Origin: Gryganskiella cystojenkinii
Lineage: Eukaryota > Mortierellomycota > Mortierellomycetes > Mortierellales > Mortierellaceae
DNA length: 27,111 bases
NCBI GenBank assembly: GCA_015852425.1
Contig: JAAAIG010000126.1
Span: 32,380 to 59,490 of the forward strand
Direction of reading: 5' to 3'
Shown here: positions 18,386 to 27,111 of the stretch, piece after piece
Layout of the letters: each line of letters starts with the position of its first letter
Numbering within the stretch: the first letter of the stretch is position 1
Made by a program: the position numbers and the translations under genes
The notes under the pieces: model-generated
What the model was told of the DNA's origin: nothing
The model's input: the letters and a program-made list of their open reading frames with translations, nothing else
Databases searched by the model: none

Positions 18386-21300
18386 ATGGCTGATGTCGAG
18401 CACGCCCCTGAATTCGCCCCTGCCAGCCCTGGAGACGTCTCCCAGGTGATGGATGAGCCTACCAGCCCTGTCCAGCACCAGAGCGATTCCGTCACAGCTG
18501 ACGAGAGCACCCCCGCTAGCCCAACCCAGCAAAACGCGTCCGTCACCGAAGAGATCACAGGAAGCAGTGGAGCCGCCAGTCCCATTGCCAGCATCGGTGA
18601 TGCTGAACCTGCTGCAGTCTCGACTCCAGCCAGTCCCAGTGCCAGAACAAGAACCCCTACCAGTCCCGGAAAGAGTATTGCCGCCACTGCCACAACTGGT
18701 GCCGCCTCCGCCGCTGCTCGTCGTGCTGCAGGAGCTGCTGCTGTTGCAACCGCTACCAAGACCAAGCCTAGTACTCCAGGAGTCAAGACCCCAGTCAAAC
18801 CAACTACGACTGCTGCCAGAACTGCGACCACGACCCGCACACCCACGACAGGCGCCTCGACTGCTGTGAAGAAACCTGTTCCTCCCAGTCCCTCTACACC
18901 TGCGACGACAGTGCTTAAGAAAACCACGACTCCTACCACTGCTCCCGGTACAAAGCCAAGTCCAACAACTGGCAGAACGCCTGTCAAGACCTCGACCACT
19001 ACTGCTGCACCTCCAAGGACAGCCACTACCCCAACCCGTACTACTACTCTCAAGTCAGCTGTCAGTCCTTCACCAAGACCCACGACCACCACAGTGCGTA
19101 CGGCGGCTGCAAAGCCAACGGCCAGTAGCCCCTCGGCCACACGCACAGCTACCACCAAGCCTGCGGGTACCACTACCGCTACCACCTCCACCTCACCCGC
19201 TGCAAAGCGTACCTCACTTACTTCGTCGCCTGGATCAGCATCTGCTAAGGCTGGACTTTCCCCGAGAACCACAGCTGCTGTTTCCCCTCCCGGAAGTGTT
19301 CGCTCTATTCGTACCTCGGGCACCACCAGTGGCTCTGAGGCTTTGGAGCTTAAGAAGGAGCTTGCTATCGTTCGTCAAAAGGTAAAGAAAGAAGAGAAGA
19401 ATGTTTTAAAAATGACTTCTTTGATAAGCAAGAGGACAACAGACAACAGACATCAAATCCATGCATTTCATTCTAACTTTTTTTTTCTTCAGTACGAGGA
19501 TGCAGCATCTCAACTCAAGGTCAAGGAGGAGGAGCTGACGGTCCTTCGGGGTCAACTCGAGAGTGGTGTTGGCTCTCATGCGGATGCGATCGCTGATACA
19601 GTCTCGAGTGACGGTGGAGAGACTGTGGTTCCCGAGATTGATCTATCCAAGATTGAGGCCCAGGTAAATTGAACATGCGATAAAGCAGACGGACACACAC
19701 ACCACAAAAATCATGGAGCGACAACAGAACACCACATGCTGTTGCTCGGCAAAAAGAAATCAAGGAGGGAAAAGAAGAGGAGGCAGGATCTCCTCAAAAT
19801 CTTGTTTCTCTTTCCAAGCGCCCTGGAAATTTTTTCGAGTTTTTGAGGATGAGGAAGGAGTCTGCTTTTGTTTGGGCACACAGGAAAGAGCGGGAAAAAT
19901 GAAGCTTATTCACGCCATGTGAATCAAACAACGATGGGACGGGAATCTGGGCCTTGCCCCGACTGCTCGTGCAACAATCCTACCTAGTCACGGACCTGAC
20001 ACGGGACACTTCCAAACACCTTTCTGATCACTGCCATTTCTGTCATTTTTTGTCTTTTTGTCTGCATGTGCGTGTGTATGTTTTTTTTAGAGCCAAGCCT
20101 TTGTCGCGGAGGCTATCGCAGCCAAGGAGCAAGAGATTGCTGGACTCAAGGCTGAGATCGACAGTCTGAGCGGTCTTGTCGAGGTAAACGGAACACTGTC
20201 TTTCTGGATCACGTTGACTCCAACAACTTAGGTTTGCAAGACTGGGAAATCTGACTTGAGTCTCATTGTCGTTTTTCTGACCTGTGATTAGTCTTTGCGA
20301 CTCGAGAACGAGGAAAATATCCGTGACCTTACCGAGAAGCAGGCCGAGAAGACTGCCGAGCAAGAGGCCGAGTTGACCTCGCTCCATCAGGAGCTGTCTG
20401 ATTATACCAAGAAGTACGAGGAAGTCGCTGGATACAAACAAAAGCTAGAGGAGTCCCAGGCTTTGCACTCTTCATCGCTCGAGGAGTTGAACCGTATTCA
20501 TGAGGACAAGCTTCAAAGTCTCGAGATTGAGCTCCAGGCGGCGAGACAGGAGCGATTGGGCGCAGAGGATGAGATCAAGGACAAATACGGTATGGATCTG
20601 GAGGAGCTTCGTCTGGCCCATCAGGATGAGCTTACTCAGCAATTGGTTGAGCATGCTGATGAAGTCGCAGCGCTCAAGAAGCTGTACGAGGAGAGGATTG
20701 AGGAGGCTAAGGATATTGCCGAGGTAAAATCTTTTGATCTGTAATTGCATATTATTACCATGCGATCCGAGTAAGAACTACCCAGTTCTCAACAGCTTGG
20801 TCTCTCTTTCTTGTAAACATAGGTCGAATTGCGTGAACGCCACACGAAAGAGTTGAACGACATTCTTGCTGCACATACTGCAGCCCTCAACGACCGCGCT
20901 GGAGCCGAGTCTGGTCAGATTGAGGCTCTCCAGGGGTCCCATGCCAAGGCCTTGGCTGATTTGAAGGAGCAGATTGATCAGGAGCATAAGGAATTCCTCG
21001 AGTCCCTTCGTGACACCCACCAAACTGAGGTCACTGAGCTTCAGCAGAAGCACTCGATTCGAGTCGCCGAACTCGAGGCACAAGTCAAAACAGTGCAGGA
21101 GGGGTATGATGCCGAAATAGCCGAGCTTCGCTCCAACGTCGACTCTGGTGCCGAGTCCCTCAGGGCCACACATGAGGCTGAGCTTGAGGCTTTGAAGTTG
21201 GCGCATGTTGATGAACTTCAGACCTTGGAGAACACCACCAAGGTAGGTTTATTGATTGATTGATTGATTGCCCTTCTCCGATCGGTGATCCAGTACCTCG

Positions 21301-22602
21301 AAATCCTGCTAATAACATCATGCTGTTTTTTATAATAACCTACTTAGGGCAAGATGCAGCTGGAATTGGATGCTGTCCAGAGCAAGTTCTCAGAGTTGGT
21401 GACAGAAGTCCAGGGATCACAGGCCCAGGAGCTCAAGAAGCTCGAGGTCAGCTACGAGGCGCGTATCGCCGAGCTCATCGTCGAGCATGAGAACCGTGTC
21501 AAGGAACTTCAGGCTGAGGCCAATGAGCAGGTCCAAAAGGCTGTTGAGCAGGTCGAGAGCACATTCGAGGGCGATCGCAAGGAGTTGGCTATTGCCCGCG
21601 AGAAGGAGATTGCCGACCTGAACTCATTGCATGCCTCAGCCGTCAAGGATTTGGAGGAGCAACTCGCCAAGGCGGAGCAGGCCGCCAAGGAGGCTCTTGA
21701 GAACGCAGACAAGATCAAGTCCAGACTCGAGGAGGAGCTCTCGGCTGCCACGGCCGAAGCTGAGCAGCAGGTCAACGCTGCCAAGGCTGAACTCCAGGAA
21801 CTGATTGCAACGCACGAGGCTGCCAACTTGAGCGATACAGAGTCCCGATCTGCAGCTCATATCCAAGAGCTTGAAGATCTTCGTGCTGAGCATGAGAGAC
21901 ACCTGAACGAGGTCTTGCTCAAGAAAGAGGAGACTTTGTCCGTGAAGCACAAGGAGTTGGAAGGGGAACTCGAGTCAGCCCGCACCAGACTGGCCAAACT
22001 TCAGGAAGAACGCGATGAGGCTTTGAGCTCTGTGGAAATCAAGGAGTCTCAGTGGAAGGAGGAACATACTCAGGCTTTGAAGAGCCTGGAGTTCGAGCAC
22101 AAAACCCAGCTGGAGGAAATCCATGCGTTGAATCAGGCCAACATCGACAACATGACCAAAATGCACGAGCAACACGGTCAGGACCATGAGGGCCGCTTGG
22201 CCGGAGTGATGAAGTCTCACCAGGAAGAGTTGTCTACACTGAAATCCCATTACGAGTCGCAATTGGAGGTTAAGGAGAAGGAACATAAGGAAAAGAGCCA
22301 GACCTTGGAAGTCAAGGTCCAAGAACTTGAGGTCGCCTCCTCGAATACTGAGCAACCTAAGGACTTGGGCGAGGAGATCGAGCGCATTTCCAAGGAGCTG
22401 CAGGAGTTCAAGGTAAAATCAAACTTGATTTCGATCACATTTATGTTCGGTCCATGAAATGCAAGAAGAACTAACTTTGTCTTGGTTGCATACGATTCCT
22501 ATTGTTTTTTTTTAGGCGAACAACGATACCCTGAAGGGCGAGAACGAGATGTTGACCAAGATGTTGAACCAACTTCAGGACTCGATGGTCACTCGAGCCT
22601 AG
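18386..22602 (+). CDS. Large coiled-coil protein with basic Thr/Pro/Ala-rich N-terminus, seven exons
   Basis: Exons 18386-19381, 19493-19663, 20091-20183, 20292-20723, 20823-21242, 21348-22412 and 22516-22602 join into 1087 residues. Residues 1-315 are low complexity: an acidic start with repeated Ser-Pro sites (PASPG, PTSPV, PASPT), then Thr/Ala/Pro/Lys/Arg repeats with strong positive charge. From about 319 (EALELKKELAIVRQK) to the end the sequence is almost pure Glu/Leu/Lys/Gln heptad repeats, a long dimeric coiled coil, broken by a short Gly/Ser/Asp-rich patch near 360-380. There is no motor, CAP-Gly, kinase or membrane segment. A basic Pro-rich head plus rod recalls microtubule- or cytoskeleton-associated and tethering proteins; this is inference. 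The ATG is in a good context (CAACAACAACCATGGC). All six introns lie in phase 0; intron 2 is 427 nt, the others 99-111 nt. I do not recognise a specific orthologue. Confidence 0.92.
21251..21270. repeat. (ATTG)5 tetranucleotide repeat in intron 5
   Basis: Five perfect ATTG units starting 9 nt into intron 5 of the coiled-coil gene. A simple repeat, likely polymorphic, outside the coding sequence. Confidence 0.9.
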
Positions 22603-22696
22603 GCTGTTCGAACCATGTTACCGTCTCTAATGTAGCAAAGGCTTCGTCTTTTGCTTTCCTTATTTCCTTTTAACCCACTGCTCTTTATTGTCCCGA

Positions 22697-22702
22697 AATA
22701 AA
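22697..22702 (+). terminator. AATAAA poly(A) signal of the coiled-coil gene
   Basis: AATAAA (overlapping a second AATAAT) about 95 nt after the stop codon at 22602 fits the 3' end of this gene. Confidence 0.6.
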
Positions 22703-22799
22703 TAATGCCTGAAGAAAATTCGCAAGGTGTTCCTTCAGAGGTGCTTCTCCTGTTTGGGGTTATTGAATGGGTTGGGGTGCCACGGAAAATGGATATGGC

Positions 22800-23490
22800 T
22801 CAAAAGTGACGACAGCACAGTAGTGCAATAGAATCCCTGCCGAGGCGAAGGACAAACGAGGACCCGACTATGTTACTCGCAGGACTCGCCGCCAGCTTAT
22901 TGACGAATGTCAAAACATCACACGAAGAAGCAATTGCGCCGTGAAGCAGAGCCGAAACTCTATTACTCCAGTAACAAAGTCCACGCCCAAGCACGGCATG
23001 ATCGTATTACGCATGTTACCATGTTTGAGTACCTGTCCCCATAGGACGGATGCGGGAATAATATCTTCAAGATCAAGCAAGCCAGTGTTGTCAAACGGTT
23101 TTGCAACATTGCCGCTGAGATCAACGAAGGTCAAGACAAGGACTGTATGAAATTTTATTACTCGAACAAGCTATCAATCGTTTTCAATAATCCTTTGGAG
23201 GTCAGCAGTCGAAAGCTTGGGATTGGAACTGGCCAAGACCAAGCCCTCCCCCTCTTGCCTTATCCAACAGCATCCGTTCTGAGATGGAAAGTGGATATTT
23301 CAACTTTGGTAGAGTCGTTTCAAGAACTTCCAATACAACCTCCCTCCCGCAATTTACTTGAATAAGAGAGCGATGAGTCCGTGTATCTGACAGAGATCGC
23401 ACGCAGTCCTTGAGATCTATTCGACAGCGTCGCCTTTTTGAGTGTATCCTCATTTTTTTTGGGCAAATAACACAATGGGATGAACTTGTG
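22800..23490 (-). pseudogene. Minus-strand gene relic, unrecognised
   Basis: Reading leftwards, protein-like pieces appear in changing frames: EVLETTLPKLKYPLSISERM (about 23320-23260), LTSKGLLKTIDSLFE (about 23210-23165), then a longer piece with TFVDLSGNVAKPFDNTGLLD and DIIPASVLWGQVLKHGNM (about 23134-22990), then CDVLTFVNKLAASPASNIVG (about 22925-22860). Stops separate the pieces, and no GT-AG pairs were found that restore one frame. It appears to be a decayed gene between the coiled-coil gene and the secreted-protein array. The family could not be named. Confidence 0.35.
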
Positions 23491-23722
23491 CCCACTTACA
23501 GAGCCATTTTTTTCTTTCTTTGTAACTCGGCTTTTCAGCCACTAAGCACTCGATGAAAGTAGCGAGCACAAGGGGGATTGAGAAGGCGAAGTAGAAAGAG
23601 TGGACAAGTGTCAGACGCGTTCATTCGTTCAATTCATCTCTATTCATCTCTCTCATTCTTACTTTTGTTCATCCCAATCATCTCATTGAATCCTCTGTCC
23701 AGTTACTCTTTGTGAACAAATT
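23487..23722 (+). repeat. Duplicated upstream module, copy 1
   Basis: About 236 nt just before the first secreted-protein gene. It shares long near-identical stretches with 25099-25298 and 26561-26790, including GTGCCCACTT, the CTCGATGAAAGTAGC block, GTGGACAAGTGTC followed by ACGCGTTCATTCGTTCAA, and CTGTCCAGTT before the ATG. The duplication therefore includes promoter and leader, not only the coding sequence. Confidence 0.85.
23615..23620. promoter_or_regulatory. Conserved ACGCGT element, copy 1
   Basis: ACGCGT lies 103 nt before the start codon, and the same hexamer recurs at matching positions before the two other copies (25205-25210, 26685-26690). It matches the MCB (MluI cell-cycle box) consensus known from yeasts; whether it acts so here is inference, since the surrounding DNA is conserved too. 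Confidence 0.35.
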
Positions 23723-24942
23723 ATGGTCCTATTCAAGAAACAACCACCAGTTCTGTTCTCGTTGGTCCTCTTTGCGGCCGCGGGCCTTCAGGTTTATGCC
23801 GCCCCCGTGGGTTCAGATATGCAATATCATTATGATGGTAACAATGATTGAAAAAAAGTGGCAATTGAGCGGAGCTCACGTTTCCGATTTTATTTTCTGA
23901 CCATACACCCTGTTCCCGATTGTTAGAAACCGTGGCACCACCAGGCCCTCTGATCTCCAACTGGCGCTTCAAACATATATTCACACCTGAGGGGCGAGAT
24001 CAAGAACGCCAGCAGCGACGACTTGCCTTTCGTCAATTCACGGAGAAACACGTCTCCGAGGACTGCGCTCCCATCCTCTCCTCCACGCTTGTCCAGCTGA
24101 ACATCGTCCAAGACTTCGTCCATGGCCGTCTAAAGACAAAGACTTCATATGAATTTTTTGAACCCGTCCTCCGTCCACTCGTCGTCTTGGATATGGGCAT
24201 GAATCGTACCTTCCCTGTAGAATACGTGCCAAAAGTTGAGAAAGTTGACACCTCGTCATCGGCAGCACAGGTCAAGTTCGGTTATATCAAGGATGAAAGC
24301 GATGAGTACTACATCATCGGAAAGGCTCCATGGACTGAGGAGAATGAACCTAAGAGTCTGTTCAAGTATCGTTTTCGAGTCCTTGAAAAAAATCTAGGGG
24401 TCTTTCTGCACGTTGTCAAGGCTCTACCTGAACCCGTCCGACAAGAACTCGACTCTGCTGGGTTCCTTCACGACGCTCAATCTTTGCGAACGCTTGCCCG
24501 TTCTCTTTTGACCTGTGAGGGTGTCCGACACGTCACCTACGAAGAACTGAAAGAAAAAGTCATAGACCAAGAGAGCTACGAGAACGACAAGAGCGACCAG
24601 TATATCGAGATGAGTGAGATCTTGGAGACCATCAGATTTCACCATAATCTATACCGTGAGCGCATTATGTTTGCGCATTTGATGGCTATGATGGCTAAGT
24701 CTACGTTGCCCATGGACCCGGCTCAGGCAGCGTGTGGCGGACTCGGGAACGTCACCAAAAACGACTCTCCTCCGGCTGCCGTGGAGTTGTCCCTGGAAGA
24801 ACAGGCGATCGATCCCTCATCCCCTCTTCGCACGTTCGTGTGGTCTAACGAGGACATGTTGCGCATGGTCAAGGCAGCCAGCAGTGGCTCCAACAATTTC
24901 GGAAGAAACGAAGAACTGCTAGTCTTGCTATTCCAGGATTAG
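23723..24942 (+). CDS. Secreted protein of tandem family, copy 1 (376 aa)
   Basis: Exons 23723-23837 and 23927-24942, with a GT-AG intron of 89 nt splitting a GAA codon. The protein starts with a signal peptide: a short basic head, hydrophobic VLFSLVLFAAAGLQVYA, and a probable cleavage site VYA|APVG. The mature part of about 350 residues is hydrophilic and mostly helical-looking, with no transmembrane segment or GPI-type tail, three Cys (in EDCAPI, LLTCEG, AACGGL) and two N-glycosylation sequons (NRT near 131, NVT near 313). Notable shared segments are SNWRFKHIF, RQQRRLAFRQF-like basic stretch (residues about 64-76), KAPWTEENEP and LPEPVRQELDSAGFLHD. I do not recognise an enzyme or binding domain. 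The ATG is the first in the leader and gives the signal peptide. AATAAA follows at 24958. Same-strand paralogues follow at 25299 and 26791. Confidence 0.85.
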
Positions 24943-24957
24943 TTTAAGGAACTCCCA

Positions 24958-24963
24958 AATAAA
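24958..24963 (+). terminator. AATAAA poly(A) signal after copy 1
   Basis: AATAAA 16 nt after the stop, within a block (AAGTCGGTC, TTGTTTATT) that recurs after copy 2, where the hexamer itself is altered to GTAAAAAA. The close spacing to the stop makes it uncertain. Confidence 0.4.
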
Positions 24964-25098
24964 AGTCGGTCCTTGTTTATTGCACCGCTGATATAAATTT
25001 GAGAAATTTAATTAATTTAAGACGAATAAATCGGTGAAATGTCAAACAAATCGAGCAAGGGAACATTTCTAGTGAGTTCGTATGCATTTGGTTCCACC

Positions 25099-25298
25099 GT
25101 CAAACATTGTGCCCACTTGCAGAGCCTTTCTTTTCTGTAACTCAGCTTTCAGCCACTGAGCCCTCGATGAAAGTAGCGAAGTAGAAGGAATGGACAAGTG
25201 TCTGACGCGTTCATTCGTTCAATTCATCTCTCTCATTCTTTTGTTCATCCCAATCATCTCATTAAGTCCCCTGTCCAGGTTCTCTTTGTGAGCAAATT
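25099..25298 (+). repeat. Duplicated upstream module, copy 2
   Basis: About 200 nt, near-identical in blocks to 23487-23722 and 26561-26790, but shorter: the segment between the GAAAGTAGC block and GAAGTAGAA lacks about 25 nt present in copy 1. The DNA at 24943-25098 before it is AT-rich 3' flank of copy 1 with no other feature. Confidence 0.85.
25205..25210. promoter_or_regulatory. Conserved ACGCGT element, copy 2
   Basis: The hexamer lies 89 nt before the ATG of copy 2, in the same surrounding block as in the other two modules. Confidence 0.35.
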
Positions 25299-26477
25299 AT
25301 GATATTTGAGAAACAAATCCCAGTTCTGTTCTCGTTGGTCCTCTTTGCGGCCGCAGGCCTTCAGGTTTATGCCGCCCCCGTGGCTTCAGATATACAATAT
25401 CATTATGGTGGTAACAATGATTGAAAAAAAGTGGAAATTGAGTGCACCTCACGTTTCCGATTTTATTTTCTGACCAAACACCCTGCCTGATTCTTAGAAC
25501 CTGTGGTGCTATCAGGCCCCCTGATATCCAACTGGCGCTACCAAAAGTACTTCAACCCTGAGGAGCTTAATCAAAAACGCCAGCAGCGACGACTTGCCTT
25601 TCGTCAATTCACGGAGAAACACGTCTCGGAGGACTGTGCTCCCATCCTCTCCTCCATGCTTGTTCAGCTGAACAACGTCCAAGACTTCGTCTATGGCCGT
25701 TTAAAGACAAAGACTTCTTTTGAATTTTTCGAACCTGTGCTCAGTCCACTCGTCGATATCTTGGATATGGCCATGAATCGCACCTTCCTTGTAGAATACG
25801 TGCCAAAAGTCGAGAACGTTGACACCTCGTCATCGTGGGCACAGGTCAAGCTCGGTGATATCAAGGATGAAAGCGAGGAGTACGACATCATCGAGAAGGC
25901 TCCATGGACTGAGGAGAATGAGCCTATGGGTCTGTTCAAATATCGGTTTCGAGTCCTTGAAAAATATCTAGGGGTCTTTCTGCACGTTGTCAAGGCTCTA
26001 CCTGAACCCGTCCGACAAGAACTCGACTCTGCTGGGTTCCTTCACGACGTTCGGTCTCTACAGACGCTTGCTCGGTCTCTTTTGACCTGTGAGGGTGTTC
26101 GACACGTCACCTACGAAGACCTGAAAGAAAAAGTCGGAGATAAAGAGAGCGACCAGTATATTGAGAGGAGTGAGGTCCTTTGGACGACCAGGAAATTTTA
26201 CCATAGATACCATCAGCGCATTGTATTTGAGTATATGATGACGCCCATGGACCCGGCTCAGGCAGCACGTTGCGGACTCAGGAACGTCACCACACCCGAC
26301 TCTCCTCCGACTGTAGTGGAGTTGTCCCTGGAAGAACAGGCAATCGATCCCTCATCCCCTCTTCTTACGTTTGTGTGGTCCAACGAGGACATATTACGCA
26401 TGGTCAAGGCAATCAGCATTCGCTTCAATTATTTTGAAAGAAACGAAGAGTTGCGAGCATCATTATTCCAGGATTAG
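25299..26477 (+). CDS. Secreted protein of tandem family, copy 2 (363 aa)
   Basis: Exons 25299-25410 and 25498-26477 with an 87-nt GT-AG intron at the same position and phase as in copy 1, giving 363 residues. The signal peptide PVLFSLVLFAAAGLQVYA is unchanged and is followed by APVASD. Most of the mature protein aligns directly with copy 1, but the block after TYEDLKEKV is much altered: compared with copy 1 it has lost 6 residues before SDQYIE and 7 more before PMDPAQ, and nearby residues are substituted heavily. One residue is gained near PLVDILDMAMN. All indels keep the frame, so the gene is under coding constraint or very young. The Cys and both sequons (NRT, NVT) are kept. No known domain is recognised. 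Confidence 0.85.
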
Positions 26478-26560
26478 TTTAGAAAGGTTCCCGTAAAAAA
26501 GTCGGTCTTTGTTTATTCCTAATTTTTTTTGCACCACCGATCAACATTTGTCTGCTGATA
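26478..26560. other. 3' flank of copy 2
   Basis: Short spacer with the AAGTCGGTC and TTGTTTATT blocks seen after copy 1, then T-rich sequence leading into the third upstream module. No separate gene. Confidence 0.6.
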
Positions 26561-26790
26561 GTCAAACATTGTGCCCACTGGCAGGGCCTTTTTTTTTGTA
26601 CACTCGACTCTTTTGCCCCTCGATGAAAGCAGCAAGCACAAGTGGGCGTCAGAAGGCGAAGTAGAAGGAGTGGACAAGTGTCTGACGCGTTCATTCGTTC
26701 AATTCATCTATTCATCTCTCATTCTTTCTTTTGTTCATTCCACTCATTTCTTTGAACCCCCCTGTCCAGTTTACTCTTTGTGAACAAACT
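26561..26790 (+). repeat. Duplicated upstream module, copy 3
   Basis: About 230 nt matching the modules at 23487 and 25099. It shares GTCAAACATTGTGCCCACT with copy 2 and the GCACAAG...CAGAAGGCGAAGTAGAA region with copy 1, so it combines blocks missing from one or other copy. Confidence 0.85.
26685..26690. promoter_or_regulatory. Conserved ACGCGT element, copy 3
   Basis: The hexamer lies 101 nt before the ATG of copy 3, embedded in the same block as in the other modules. Confidence 0.35.
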
Positions 26791-27111
26791 ATGATCTTAT
26801 TCGAGAAACAAACCCCAGTTCTACTCTCGTTGGTCGTCTTTGCGGCCGCGGGTCTTCAGGTTTATGCCGCCCCTGTGGGTTCAGATAGGCATTATCGTAT
26901 TGAAGGTAACAATTTTTTTTTTTCAAAAAAACAAGTGGCAATTGCTCTGGATGCAAGCTGTTCCTGAGTAGAGCCCAAGTTCCGATTTTATTTTCTGACC
27001 AAATACCCTGATTCTTAGAACCCGTGGTGCTGCCAGGCCCTCTGATGTCCAACTGGCACTACGAAAAGTGGTTCGCACCTGAGGGGCGAGATCAAGAACG
27101 CCAGCAGCGAC
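26791..27111 (+). CDS. Secreted protein of tandem family, copy 3, cut by the window edge
   Basis: Exon 1 is 26791-26905 and exon 2 starts at 27019 after a 113-nt GT-AG intron; the window ends inside exon 2. The signal peptide (PVLLSLVVFAAAGLQVYA, then APVGSD) and the first 31 residues of exon 2 (EPVVLPGPLMSNWHYEKWF, then PEGRDQERQQR) match copies 1 and 2. The intron is longer than in the other copies because of extra T/A-tract and unrelated sequence near 26915-26965. Whether the rest of the gene is intact cannot be seen. Confidence 0.8.

Noticed and set aside
18367..19326. 319-codon open frame antisense to the first exon of the coiled-coil gene
   Set aside because: It is the mirror of a Thr/Ala/Pro-rich coding sequence whose complement lacks stops and yields Val/Gly-rich protein. 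The sense frame has a good start context and joins six further exons.
1..27111. tRNA, rRNA, CRISPR array, transposon terminal repeats
   Set aside because: I looked for tRNA T-loop signatures, regularly spaced repeats and inverted termini around the relics and found none that held up; a computed scan could still find weak cases.

Overview
The window looks like nuclear DNA of a filamentous fungus, most likely an early-diverging (Mucoromycota, Mortierella-type) species. The evidence is genes split by many short introns (mostly 80-140 nt) with GTAAGN-like donors and T-rich tracts before the acceptor AG, pyrimidine-rich 5' flanks, AATAAA 3' signals, and a mixture of intact genes and decayed coding relics. 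The lineage is an inference from style and protein flavour; no phylogenetic marker is present.

Layout. 1-367 (-): N-terminal part of a Ser/Thr/Pro-rich protein running off the left edge. 368-4130: long gene-poor, pyrimidine/purine-rich flank. 4131-4757 (-): HAD-family phosphatase resembling bacterial YihX. 5082-5821 (-): four-exon, probably mitochondrial thioredoxin with a WCRPC active site and a probable GC-AG intron. About 6090-6812: coding-like debris. 8648-11256 (+): three-exon L-threonine aldolase with an unusual disordered C-terminal extension of about 425 residues. 11968-12519 (+): small unrecognised gene or gene remnant, followed to about 15000 by frame-broken relics on both strands. 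15419-17449 (+): complete six-exon cytochrome P450 (519 aa). 18386-22602 (+): seven-exon, 1087-aa coiled-coil protein with a Thr/Pro/Ala-rich basic N-terminus. About 22800-23490 (-): another relic. 23487-27111 (+): tandem array of at least three copies of an unrecognised secreted-protein gene (376 aa, 363 aa, and one cut by the right edge), each with the same duplicated upstream module and the same intron position.

The genes do not form one pathway. Threonine aldolase, thioredoxin, HAD phosphatase and P450 are ordinary metabolic or redox genes standing side by side. The two points that stand out are the tandem secreted-protein family, in which one internal block diverges by in-frame indels while promoter, signal peptide and intron stay similar, and the threonine aldolase whose tail carries a series of basophilic-kinase-type RRxS motifs. 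Exon structures were worked out by hand from splice signals, reading phase and protein-family expectation; no searches could be run.
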